A DNA stretch of 64,000 nt from Branchiostoma floridae (Eukaryota > Chordata > Leptocardii > Amphioxiformes > Branchiostomatidae), in the NCBI RefSeq assembly GCF_000003815.2, contig NC_049979.1, positions 8,937,120 to 9,001,119 on the forward strand. Reading direction: 5' to 3'. Under the pieces are notes generated by a model. The model made no database searches and was not told the DNA's origin. It saw nothing but the letters and a program-made list of their open reading frames with translations. Every line of letters begins with the position of its first letter. The first letter of the stretch is position 1. Of this stretch, positions 23,901 through 32,355 are shown piece after piece. A program made the translations under genes and the position numbers.

Positions 23901-26900
23901 AACAACCTGTCCCCTGAACAAAAGACCCTGGACGTAAGACAGCAGGCTGCCCTGACTCTCCGCCATGCCGGGATGTCCATCACTGTAACATCTCTCACAG
24001 ACATCGCATCATTTGGAATCGGAGCTACAACTGTATGTGACTGATACAGATTTATAAAGAAAAATTCATATAAAAAATTTTCATTGGTCCATTTTGCTCC
24101 GTAGAGATGGTGTTCAGTACAAAGGACAGGTCTGTTTATCTTTGTAGATAGTGTTCAGTTCATCTGTGATACCTGTACCGATTCAGATGTTCTGAATCAT
24201 TTCAATAGAGATATTTAGAACTTTTGCATACAACCTGTTCTTTTCTGTCAATGGTGTTCAGTACCAAGGACAGTCTGCTCTTTTCTGTGGATGGTGTTCA
24301 GTACCAGGGACAGCTCTGTTCATTGGCAATTGTCAATGTTCCATTGGAAGGTGTGAAAATGGCCAGATGGCAGCGCCCGTCAGATACCAACAATTGTAAA
24401 GTGAAGATTTTCAATATTTCAAAGTGGTTGCAGGGAAAAGCGAAGCATCAATGCTGGAGACAAATCAGTTTGCTTACAGCAATGCCTTATTGAAGTCATA
24501 ACAAGGACATGTGACTTACCTCTTTGCTATAGATAATACCTGGCCTCCAGTCCTTCTGTGTCTTTGTGACTGTCAGCATCTTCTTCGTGTTCATCTATTC
24601 GTGCACCATCTTCATGGCTGCTCTGGTGCTGGACCTCAGACGTGCGGAGGTACGATCAACTATAGTCAAAGCTGATACAAGAAGATAAGGCAGGATAGAT
24701 ATTTGACATAAGTTCACCTTTATCCATGGGGTAACTTATATCCTTTGTTCTTAAAAACAAGGCATTTTGAGGTATTAAGTCAGCAGATAGTGGTTTCAAA
24801 CAGTAGTATTTGAAACTATCGCCCGTTGATTTGATATCCTCAAATATGCTGATTTTTAAAAACAACGGATATAGGTTACCCCGCGGATAAAGGTGAACTA
24901 GCGTTACTTATAGTCTTCAATTGATGCGTACATTTCTACTTTGATAACCAACTTTGTAGGATTTAGATTGTTGGGGGTCTATTTTTCTCTGTATTCCCTG
25001 CACTCTGTAATCTATGACGTGGCTTAACAGTGGAACAGTAGGAAGGTTTGTTACTTTGTTATCAGACAGTTCCACAGTCACACTCATAACAACCTCATTC
25101 AGTCTGTAATACTACAGGTATACCTAATTAACAATGTCGTTATTGATCTTAAATGTATGTAAGTTATATATGTAACTCTGCCAGAGTCATTTTGTATTTG
25201 CTACGGATCTGAGAGCCTGAAATGAATTAATAAAAAATTGTTATCTCTTGTGCAGGACCGTCGTGATGCCTGCTGTTGTTGTTTGAGGCTTGGCACCGAG
25301 TATGAGCCATCTGCCTGCTCTGAACAGAACTTTCTGCAGCTTTTCTTTCAAAACATGTATTCACCTGTACTGATGAAGACCCCAGTGAAGGTAACAGAAA
25401 AAAAAAACTGCCTGAACTTTGTTTAAGAAGTGTAGGAAATGTTGGTCAATCATATTGAAGTTTGAGTATGATTCTTGTGATAACCTCCACAGTTATACAT
25501 GTATTTGGTCATGAGTAATAGCTAAGGCAATGTTCAGTGGTCAAAAGCTGGAGCTATAATACTGGTAACGTTAATGTCTTCACATGAATCAGGTGTTAAG
25601 GAGTCTTGGAAGGATTACATTAACTTACTTTGTGACTTGAACGAATTAACCACCACCACCACCTGATCAGAACAGAAAAATGCACATAAAAAGAAGATAG
25701 ATACACAAACTTTAAGATGTTTTCTTTTTGGTCAGATTTTGGTGGCTGTGTCCACTGTGTGCTTTGTCACAGTCAGCATAGTGGGGACAATCAACCTGGA
25801 GCAGGAGTTTGATTACGTCAAGCAGATGACTGCCTACGATTCTGGAATAGCAAAATACAGCAGGAAAGTTGAAGAGGTTAGTAATCAATAACATGAACAT
25901 TGATTTGAACATAGGTTATATAGATACAGATACAGAATATAACCAGCTGCTGCCGTGATGTGTGCCTGCGAAGCTGGTGTGTTAAGCCAAAGGGCAATTA
26001 TACCAGCTATATAGATACATGCTTTGGCTAGGAATATTTTGCTTCACTGACTAAAGACAGCAGATGCTGTCTGAAATGTCTGACCATTTCCAAATTCTAT
26101 CCAGTTGCATGAGTAACTAACTGTTGCCTTGCATTACCTGGATGCCTAACCTTTATCGACTCATTACCCTAGTCTTCTGTTCATACAGTATTATCCAGGT
26201 GATGGTCAGTCCATCGACTTCTACATAGGTGAGTTTCTAATTTGTATTTGTATTTCAGATATTCTAGATCAGTTGAACATTTGGAAAAATTTGCTACCAT
26301 CCTGTTCTTTTCTGTGAGTGGTTGTTCAGTACCAAAGCCAGGTCTGTGCATCTGTGTAGGTGGTGTTCAGTACCAAGGACAGGTCTGTTCATCTGTGTTG
26401 ATGTTGTCCAGCATGGTTATGGTATGCCATAGGTATGGTTATATTTATCATACACAAGGTATGGTTATACATGTATTTATCCATGGTGTTCAGCACCAGC
26501 AACTGGTATGTCCATCCAAGGACGTTATATCTGTGTAGGTGGTGTTCAGTACCAAGGACAGGTCTGTTCATCTGTGTGGATGTTGTTCAGCATCAGAGCA
26601 GGTATTGTGATACTTATTCATGGTGTTCAGCACCACCAACTGGTATGTCCATTGTGAAGGCGGTGTTCTGCACCAGGGACAGTCCTGTCCATTTGTGTAG
26701 ATAGTGTTCAGCACCAGGGACAGGTCTGTCCATCTGTGTAGATGGTGTTCACCACCAGGTACACGTCTCTCCATCTGTGTAGATAGTATTCAGTACAAGT
26801 GACCCATCTGTTCATCTGTGTAGATGGTGCACAGCACTAGTGACAGGTCTACAGTACCAGGGACAGCCCAGTAATTAGACTGAATGCCTAGCAACGTTGA

Positions 26901-29900
26901 TCTTCATTTTACTATCCTTGCAGGTGAAATTGATTACTACCATGAACGGCACAAGCTCAAAGACCTGTATGATATCCTTGACACCACTCCTTTCCTCAAA
27001 GAAGGAAGCATCACCAGTTGGTACCACGATTTTGGCATCTGGATAAATGACAACAAGAACCAAAGTTTGCTTGAGCCAGGTAACTACATTCTGCTTTGGA
27101 CTTATTGGCAAAATGCTGTAGTAGTTTCAAGGACCTAGACATGTTTCTGTTTGACATTGGAGTTTATCCTTGGTTTCTGCAGTACAAACTCCTTGAAACC
27201 TTTGATGTTTGTGATGGTTTTATTTTCAGGTTATTTTACAGTGACCTTTCAAATTCAAAATCATCGCAAAGTTTTTGCCAGTGTGCCATAATCTTTTTTC
27301 CTCGTGCCATAAAATTAAATTCCTGCAAAGGCAGATGAATTTAAGTTACAGAAATTAAGACCCAATATATGCTTAAGGCAGCATGTGGATAAAGAACATC
27401 TACCTGGATAGAACCTCAAGATGATAACAGTGAAAGGTGGATACATTTCTCTCTGCCAGATGGCTATCCTGAGGACCCATTTGACTTCTACCTGTGGCTG
27501 ATAGAATACCTTGCTACCGATGGAAAACACCATTTCATGAATATCAGTTTTCGTCCAGAGCTTCAACCATTCCTTGATGCAATGAAGGAGAGTGCTGAGG
27601 GTAACTAAAACAGCTTCCATCACTCTCGGTGCTACTCCATTATTGGCTAACGTGTTGGAGCACCTCACAACCAGACCCATTGGCTGAGAAATGATTCAAA
27701 AACAGGTAATACTCACATCCAATTATGGATTCTTCTCTGATGACTTTATGCATAGCCGTATGACAGAAAGCCACACGACCTGATCAAGCAGTCAGAGACA
27801 AATTGAAAATCATGTCACTTTTTTAGGTCCTGTAAACACAACATAGTAGCTGATAGAAGACTGCTATTGTGATTGGAAATAATGCTTTTCATTGCTAGTC
27901 TTTAAGCACTGTTGTGTAAGATTACCAAACATCTGCATCTCTGATTTCCAAACAAAACGTCTGAACTAGAAAATAAGGAAGACGCTGAAGAGACAGCTAC
28001 AGAGACCCCAGAGGAGGTTGAGGACCTCTTGGCTTTATGGAAATTTATGCAAGCACTCCTTCCAGAGGGTGCCGTCACCCCGCTGCAGGCAAGTACAACA
28101 CTGAACCACCAATCATGTCATCGATATCTTTCAAATGCTTTAATTGTAGTGAAGGTGTTAATGATTGTTGTGTAACAAGCAAAGTTGTCAAGTATAATTT
28201 TCCACAAAAAAATACTTTTAGACTGTCTATTTCCAGTCTTTGTCAAGAAATGAGCAATCCGCTGCTTCTGTGATGTCACATTATGCAGATGTCACCAGTG
28301 GCTCAACAAGCAGTGGATCATAAGTTGCAGAATTCTTGGTTGCCAGTTGATAAGTCTTGACATCTCTGTTCTAGAAATACATAGTGTAGAGCATATTCTT
28401 CCCGTTGCTGTTAGGGTACCAGGATCAAAACCAAGTGTCAGAAGATGGAGACCTCACAGGAGGAGATTGTGGCCATGAATAATCTGTACCAGATTGCTGA
28501 TGACATGGAGTTCTCCAGTACAGCCTTCCCATACAGCGGTATCTTCAATGCATGGGAAACTAACGAGGCAAGTTTTTACTTTCAATAGGTCTTGGAAAAA
28601 ATGTTGTGCTCTTGGTGGCAGCATTGTAAAAATTAGGGTCGGTGGATAGAATTTTCTCTTATTTCTATTTTTATAGATTTCAGCCAATTTGATAAAACAA
28701 TTTCAGTTTGTCAATGTAAAAATGAAATATAACAGGACGCTAGTATTTTAAACATTATTGTAATGATACAGATATACACACTACAGACAAGCACATCAAT
28801 AAACTAAACTTAAGGGTATAATGTTTAGTATACATGATTACTGTCAACTGTTCAAAGCCATTGTTAAAAAAACTGAAAACTGTTCACAGATTATTAAGTA
28901 CAAGAAGTCTTTTTTAATCAACCAAGTTGGCAGATTATTGCTAGATTCAGTTAGGTGACCAAAAGCAAAACATTTATTTTGGTGGGCCTGACAAGACTAG
29001 CCTGGCGCTTCTCCCCCATTCAAGCATTTAGCCCTATCATCATTCAAAATGAAGTCAAAATAGTTAAACATTTCAGGTAGGGAATTTTCCCAAACACTTA
29101 TTCATCCCATGTGTGCCCTTGCTCAGGTCATCCAAGAGGAGCTGTTCCGTAACATAGGATTGGCTCTAGCCGTGGTGCTGATGATTGGGCTGCTGCTATT
29201 GGCCAATCTCGCCACCTGCTTCTGGGTCTTCATTTGTGTTACCTTCACCTTGGTGAGTACATGGACAGGGAACCGAGTTTCAGTACTGTAAACAGGCAAC
29301 TGTGTTTCAGTACCGTAGACAGGGAACTACGGTTCAGTAACCACATATCTAACATAAGTAATAAGGCAAATCAGATTGCTGGACTCATATGAAGAATATT
29401 TGCATACATAGATAAGGTCTGTCCTTAACTAGAGTATGGGGCTCCAATTTGGTCACCTTATACATGGAAACTGGCCCAGGAACTAGAAAGGGTATAGAAG
29501 AGTGTGACTAAGAGAGTTCCATGCCAAAGTGGTTAACCCCATGAAGAGAGACTGAAGGCTCTGAAACTACCAACACTGGTCTACTTCACCGTGAACTTAA
29601 AACCACCGCAAACCTTTTTCCATTACAGTATGAGACTGCAGTCTATGGTGCTACAGTGAACTTAAAACCACTGCAAACGCTACTGCAAAAGTAATTCCCT
29701 GCAAACTTAAATGCATTTACAGTTACTGTATTTCTTTAGATAATTCTGTGAAGAGAATTTAAACCATTTTAACAATGTCAGTGAGTGATCTGTCTTGGTC
29801 TCATGTAGCACTTTCTGCCTTCCCTGGTTAGATAGATGTGATGGGAATGATGTACTTCTGGGGTCTGGAGATCAACATAATTTCTGCCATTCTGGTGATT

Positions 29901-31831
29901 GTGGCCCTTGGACTGAGTGTGGACTATGCTGCACATCTGGGAGTGATGTTTCTGACTCTGCCTGGTACCAAACAAGGTATAAATGTTACTGTAACTCTTT
30001 TTTTAACAAGTTTGCTCAGTGCAAGGCCATTGACTGACCACTTCTAGGCACTGAACTAAGCTCACTGTGACAGCATCTCTTCTCCCAATGTCAGAAACAT
30101 TGAGCTTCAGCAAGCTTGACCAACTGGCCCTTGCTTGTGGTTGAATCTTGTCAGCGTTTAGTTTTGTGGTTAACCCTCAAGACCACAAATACGCATTTTC
30201 ATTACATTACTACTGTAGCAGATAATTGTTCCAAGTGCATCTTTATATCAAATCCCAGCACAAGTTACAGTATCAGTTTCAAGTTGTCATTGCAACACAC
30301 AGGGTGTCATCTCCAATTAGTTACTTCTACATTTATAACACTGGATATAACTTCCAACCAAACATTTTTACAACCTACGACTCCTTGGTCCAAGGACATC
30401 AGTTTTCTGCATTTCTTATATTTTTCACCAATAGATAATATTAGATATCTTGTTACTTTCCAGAACGTGCCTCCAAAAGTTTGGGTGCCATTGGCCCTGC
30501 AGTGTTCAATGCACACTGCTTGCTGTTATTGTCATTTCAGGCTCTACATCTTATGTCTTCAATACTTTCTTCAAGGTAAAGTTTTTAAAATTCTACAAGA
30601 ACAAGCATCTAACGTTAAACCCCTGAAGATCTTTCGTGAAAAGTCNNNNNNNNNNNNNNNNNNNNNNNNNNNNNNNNNNNNNNNNNNNNNNNNNNNNNNN
30701 NNNNNNNNNNNNNNNNNNNNNNNNNNNNNNNNNNNNNNNNNNNNNNNNNNNNNNNNNNNNNNNNNNNNNNNNNNNNNNNNNNNNNNNNNNNNNNNNNNNN
30801 NNNNNNNNNNNNNNNNNNNNNNNNNNNNNNNNNNNNNNNNNNNNNNNNNNNNNNNNNNNNNNNNNNNNNNNNNNNNNNNNNNNNNNNNNNNNNNNNNNNN
30901 NNNNNNNNNNNNNNNNNNNNNNNNNNNNNNNNNNNNNNNNNNNNNNNNNNNNNNNNNNNNNNNNNNNNNNNNNNNNNNNNNNNNNNNNNNNNNNNNNNNN
31001 NNNNNNNNNNNNNNNNNNNNNNNNNNNNNNNNNNNNNNNNNNNNNNNNNNNNNNNNNNNNNNNNNNNNNNNNNNNNNNNNNNNNNNNNNNNNNNNNNNNN
31101 NNNNNNNNNNNNNNNNNNNNNNNNNNNNNNNNNNNNNNNNNNNNNNNNNNNNNNNNNNNNNNNNNNNNNNNNNNNNNNNNNNNNNNNNNNNNNNNNNNNN
31201 NNNNNNNNNNNNNNNNNNNNNNNNNNNNNNNNNNNNNNNNNNNNNNNNNNNNNNNNNNNNNNNNNNNNNNNNNNNNNNNNNNNNNNNNNNNNNNNNNNNN
31301 NNNNNNNNNNNNNNNNNNNNNNNNNNNNNNNNNNNNNNNNNNNNNNNNNNNNNNNNNNNNNNNNNNNNNNNNNNNNNNNNNNNNNNNNNNNNNNNNNNNN
31401 NNNNNNNNNNNNNNNNNNNNNNNNNNNNNNNNNNNNNNNNNNNNNNNNNNNNNNNNNNNNNNNNNNNNGCACAAAATCAGGCACATTTTACCCTGAAAAT
31501 CCACCAGTACTTTGGGTATGGCTAAGTAGGTAGGTAGGTAGGTTGTGTCTTCATGGTTAAGTTTCTTCCTCTGTTCTTTCAGGAGCATATCATTACCACC
31601 AGAAAGGGGAGCACCTCCTACCAGATCAGTGTACCATCACACCTTCCATCCACCCAAGTGGACCCATCCACCAATAACTCGTACTCAGCAGGCATACCAA
31701 TGCCAGACTATGATGAAGCCCCGCCCATGCCACCAACAGCTGGGGAGAGTATTGTGCCAATGACATCACGCATAACGGGGCAGTCAGAGAATACTAAGAT
31801 CTCTTTGGAGATCAAGATTACCAAAAAGTGA
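18098..31831 (+). CDS. Patched domain-containing protein (PTCHD3-type), 21 traced coding exons
   Basis: Phase-compatible exons: 18098-18198, 18807-19050, 19332-19402, 19841-19960, about 20882-20989, 22414-22520, 22892-23006, 23203-23326, 23860-24032, 24533-24649, 25256-25390, 25736-25876, 26189-26228, 26924-27079, 27460-27600, 27970-28088, 28415-28567, 29127-29252, 29832-29976, 30464-30575, 31583-31831. Together they give about 930 residues plus whatever the gap (30646-31468) holds, close to the 800-950 usual for PTCHD3/PTR proteins. The protein has the RND/patched plan: TM1 and a large extracellular loop, a five-helix sterol-sensing domain with GIGVDDMFV, a second loop, and a second helix bundle with GLSVDYAAHLG. 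Such proteins are thought to move or sense sterols or other lipids at membranes. Exact substrate is unknown. The start ATG is the only one in frame before CNSFIEEAMESFFYRLG. Exon 5 lacks a resolved acceptor and exon 20 has an apparent frameshift. Confidence 0.9.
18680..18713. repeat. Perfect 34-bp palindrome in intron 1 of the patched gene
   Basis: AAGGACGTTACATCAAC is followed with no spacer by its exact reverse complement. Short ACAGGAGC copies flank it on both sides. It could extrude as a cruciform or be a solo element end; no function is known to me. Confidence 0.7.
20092..20194. repeat. Diverged end of the MITE found at 24711-24899
   Basis: GGATATAACGTTAGGTTACC and GGATAAAGGTGAACT match the right end of the 24.7 kb MITE. 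The left half is not recognisable, so this is a truncated or diverged copy. Confidence 0.5.
20744..20810. repeat. Minisatellite units (GTTCAGnACCAGGGACAGG family), first intronic patch
   Basis: Two units of GGTGTTCAGTGCCAAGGACA type, interrupted by (TATC)n. The same family recurs at 24108-24320 and 26315-26875 in later introns of the same gene. Confidence 0.6.
21016..21044. repeat. Small perfect hairpin in intron
   Basis: GCATTTTGCGACT, a 3-nt loop TGC, then AGTCGCAAAATGC. Located just after exon 5 and immediately before the tandem SINE pair. Confidence 0.6.
21066..21470 (+). mobile_element. tRNA-derived SINE, copy 1 of a tandem pair
   Basis: Box A-like TAGCGCAGTGGTA and box B GGTTCGAATCC are spaced as in a tRNA promoter, preceded by a 60-bp leader (CCTGTTCAATCCATGCC) and followed by a non-tRNA body ending in an A-rich tail (ATAAAAATTAAAAAAA) and a short post-tail segment (GCCCCGCAACAG). 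The tRNA part carries a duplicated CATTCTAAAC and is not a functional tRNA. Confidence 0.7.
21598..21995 (+). mobile_element. tRNA-derived SINE, copy 2 of a tandem pair
   Basis: Nearly the same sequence as the copy about 535 bp upstream, from the leader CCTGTTCAATCCATGCC through box A (TAGCGCAGTGGTA), a box B with one change (GGTTCGAATTC) and the A-rich tail. The homology extends on both sides of the SINE, so the pair arose by segmental duplication and not by two insertions. Confidence 0.7.
22414..24649 (+). CDS. Patched-domain gene exons 6-10: end of loop 1 and sterol-sensing domain
   Basis: Exon 6 (22414-22520) has LTEVRKEWEIKFVDVVNEES, exon 7 (22892-23006) the second helix DVPLLMAGCVLILVYVV followed by GQFNRLQHK, exon 8 (23203-23326) the helix pair ending SMLPFLVMG, exon 9 (23860-24032) GIGVDDMFVIVTTWNN and RHAGMSITVTSLTDIASFG, exon 10 (24533-24649) GLQSFCVFVTVSIFFVF then LDLRRAE. 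The GxGVDD motif and the TSLTDIASF helix are diagnostic of the sterol-sensing domain/RND proton-relay region. All junctions are GT-AG and phases agree (2-1, 0, 1-2, 0, 0). Confidence 0.92.
22763..22850. repeat. GGAT-type microsatellite
   Basis: Imperfect (GGAT)n/(GGGA)n purine-rich tract in the intron before exon 7. Confidence 0.7.
23493..23635. repeat. 18-bp minisatellite, about 8 units
   Basis: Unit ACATGCACGGTACTGGAA with variants (CAATGC, GGCAGT). Because 18 is a multiple of three all frames stay open, producing spurious ORFs on both strands. It lies in the intron between exons 8 and 9. Confidence 0.85.
24108..24320. repeat. Minisatellite units (GTTCAGTACCAGGGACAGG family), second intronic patch
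   Basis: About four units of GATGGTGTTCAGTACCAAGG followed by ACAGTCTG, irregularly spaced. Confidence 0.6.
24711..24899. mobile_element. MITE with about 48-bp terminal inverted repeats
   Basis: AGTTCACCTTTATCCATGGG plus GTAACTTATATCC at the left is mirrored by GGATATAGGTTACCCCGCGG and ATAAAGGTGAACT at the right; total 189 bp with no coding capacity. A half copy lies at 20150-20194. Confidence 0.75.
25256..28567 (+). CDS. Patched-domain gene exons 11-17: intracellular linker, TM7 and second extracellular loop
   Basis: Exon 11 (25256-25390) is a cysteine-rich linker (DRRDACCCCLRLG) leading to SPVLMKTPVK; exon 12 (25736-25876) gives helix VAVSTVCFVTVSIVGTINLE; exon 13 (26189-26228) is only 40 bp (YYPGDGQSIDFYIG); exon 14 (26924-27079), 15 (27460-27600), 16 (27970-28088) and 17 (28415-28567) make the second loop. 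Exons 16 and 17 end CTGCAG and AACGAG before GCAAGT, so both following introns use GC-AG splicing. The CDS reads cleanly through each junction, which supports these non-GT donors. Confidence 0.88.
25940..26115. mobile_element. Repeat fragment related to the 16.8-17.75 kb element
   Basis: ACCAGCTGCTGCCGTGATGT begins a segment that ends GTCTGACCATTTCCAAATTC and CAGTTGCATGAGTAACT, matching the right terminal repeat at 17713-17752. No left terminal repeat is present. Confidence 0.55.
26315..26875. repeat. Main minisatellite array, about 40-bp units, in the intron before exon 14
   Basis: Ten or more degenerate units of the form TGTGTAGATGGTGTTCAGTA followed by CCAGGGACAGGTCTGTCCA. Some units have lost register. 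It is the densest of the three patches of this family inside the gene. Confidence 0.75.
29127..30575 (+). CDS. Patched-domain gene exons 18-20: second helix bundle
   Basis: Exon 18 (29127-29252) encodes the helix GLALAVVLMIGLLLLANLA; exon 19 (29832-29976) encodes MYFWGLEINIISAILVIVAL and GLSVDYAAHLG, the second-half counterpart of the GIGVDD motif; exon 20 (30464-30575) starts ERASKSLGAIGPAVFN then shifts frame before the expected helix (VIVISGSTSYVFNTFFK is readable in the next frame). The exon is 112 bp; adding 10 bp would restore both the frame and the usual NGGFST-type motif. This may be a natural deletion or an assembly error beside the gap. Confidence 0.85.
29262..29340. repeat. Short minisatellite, about 32-bp unit, 2.5 copies
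   Basis: GACAGGGAACCGAGTTTCAG and TACTGTAAACAGGCAACTG alternate directly after the donor of exon 18. Confidence 0.6.
29352..29583 (+). pseudogene. Decayed non-LTR retrotransposon fragment (RT C-terminal region)
   Basis: In one frame the sequence reads LEYGAPIWSPYTWKLAQELE then RV-stop, TKRVP, stop, PHEERLKALKLPTLVY, the typical region downstream of the reverse-transcriptase domain in CR1/L2/jockey-like LINEs. Two in-frame stops make it non-functional. It is cut off at its right end by a MITE-family copy starting about 29584. Confidence 0.65.
29584..29726 (-). mobile_element. Truncated copy of the TACTGTAAATGCA MITE family
   Basis: Matches the reverse complement of the 55.9 kb copy from CTTCACCG through AAACTTAAATGCATTTACAG. 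The far terminus is missing. Confidence 0.65.
30646..31468. other. Assembly gap (823 N)
   Basis: Run of N. From the patched-gene structure one exon of roughly 80-110 bp, encoding a helix such as the FFLVV...FLPVLLS region of the family, is expected here or in flanking intron. Confidence 0.99.
31583..31831 (+). CDS. Patched-domain gene last exon: cytoplasmic tail
   Basis: After acceptor tctttcag the frame encodes EHIITTRKGSTSYQISVPSH, a Ser/Thr/Pro-rich tail with MPDYDEAPPMPP, ending ISLEIKITKK and TGA at 31829-31831. The PxYDEAPP-type sequence resembles tails of other PTCHD3 proteins. Phase (0) agrees with a full exon 20. The exon for the last two helices probably lies in the gap 30646-31468. 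Confidence 0.8.
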   Translation, partial: EHIITTRKGSTSYQISVPSHLPSTQVDPSTNNSYSAGIPMPDYDEAPPMPPTAGESIVPMTSRITGQSENTKISLEIKITKK

Positions 31832-32355
31832 ACGTCAATGGGTGAACATTTGTAGGTGCCCTGTAACTACAGGTATGAATTGGAAACTTTTAGTCCAAAC
31901 TTGGTTTCAAGATTCGTAGTTTTAAGCCTATGCATACTTACAAATTATTAGATGAACAATTTTTAGTTATGTGCATGGAAAAGTAGTTGAAGTCTAATCT
32001 TGATATATATCAGTGAAACACATAGATGATATACATTCTCGACATAGTTTTGTGTTAACAACAATTTGTAGCTAGTTACATGGGACATAAACAATAAGTT
32101 CACGTTACCAAATTTCAGATATTGTACACCTTGTAATTTTAAGTAACAATACTATGCATTTTGCTGTTATGTGTCCTTGTACAAACCTCTAATTTGGTTT
32201 TCAGGCCACAACATGTTTACACAAACCATTCTACTATTACTTCTTCCTGCTTTAAAGTTTGTTTATAAGACCGCTTAAAACAATTAAGTCACATGGAATG
32301 TCAGACACAGCTTAAGAAGACAAGAAAGCACATTTGAGGCCATTAAGTTTTCTTA
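31832..32355. other. Convergent 3' region between the patched and F-box genes
   Basis: No coding sequence. It should hold the 3' UTR of the patched gene, but I see no canonical AATAAA on the + strand close to the stop. The - strand AATAAA (TTTATT at 32361-32366) marks a possible end of the opposing F-box transcript. Confidence 0.4.

Noticed and set aside
30116-31588. Long open frames on both strands across 30646-31468
   Set aside because: They exist only because N bases translate without stops.
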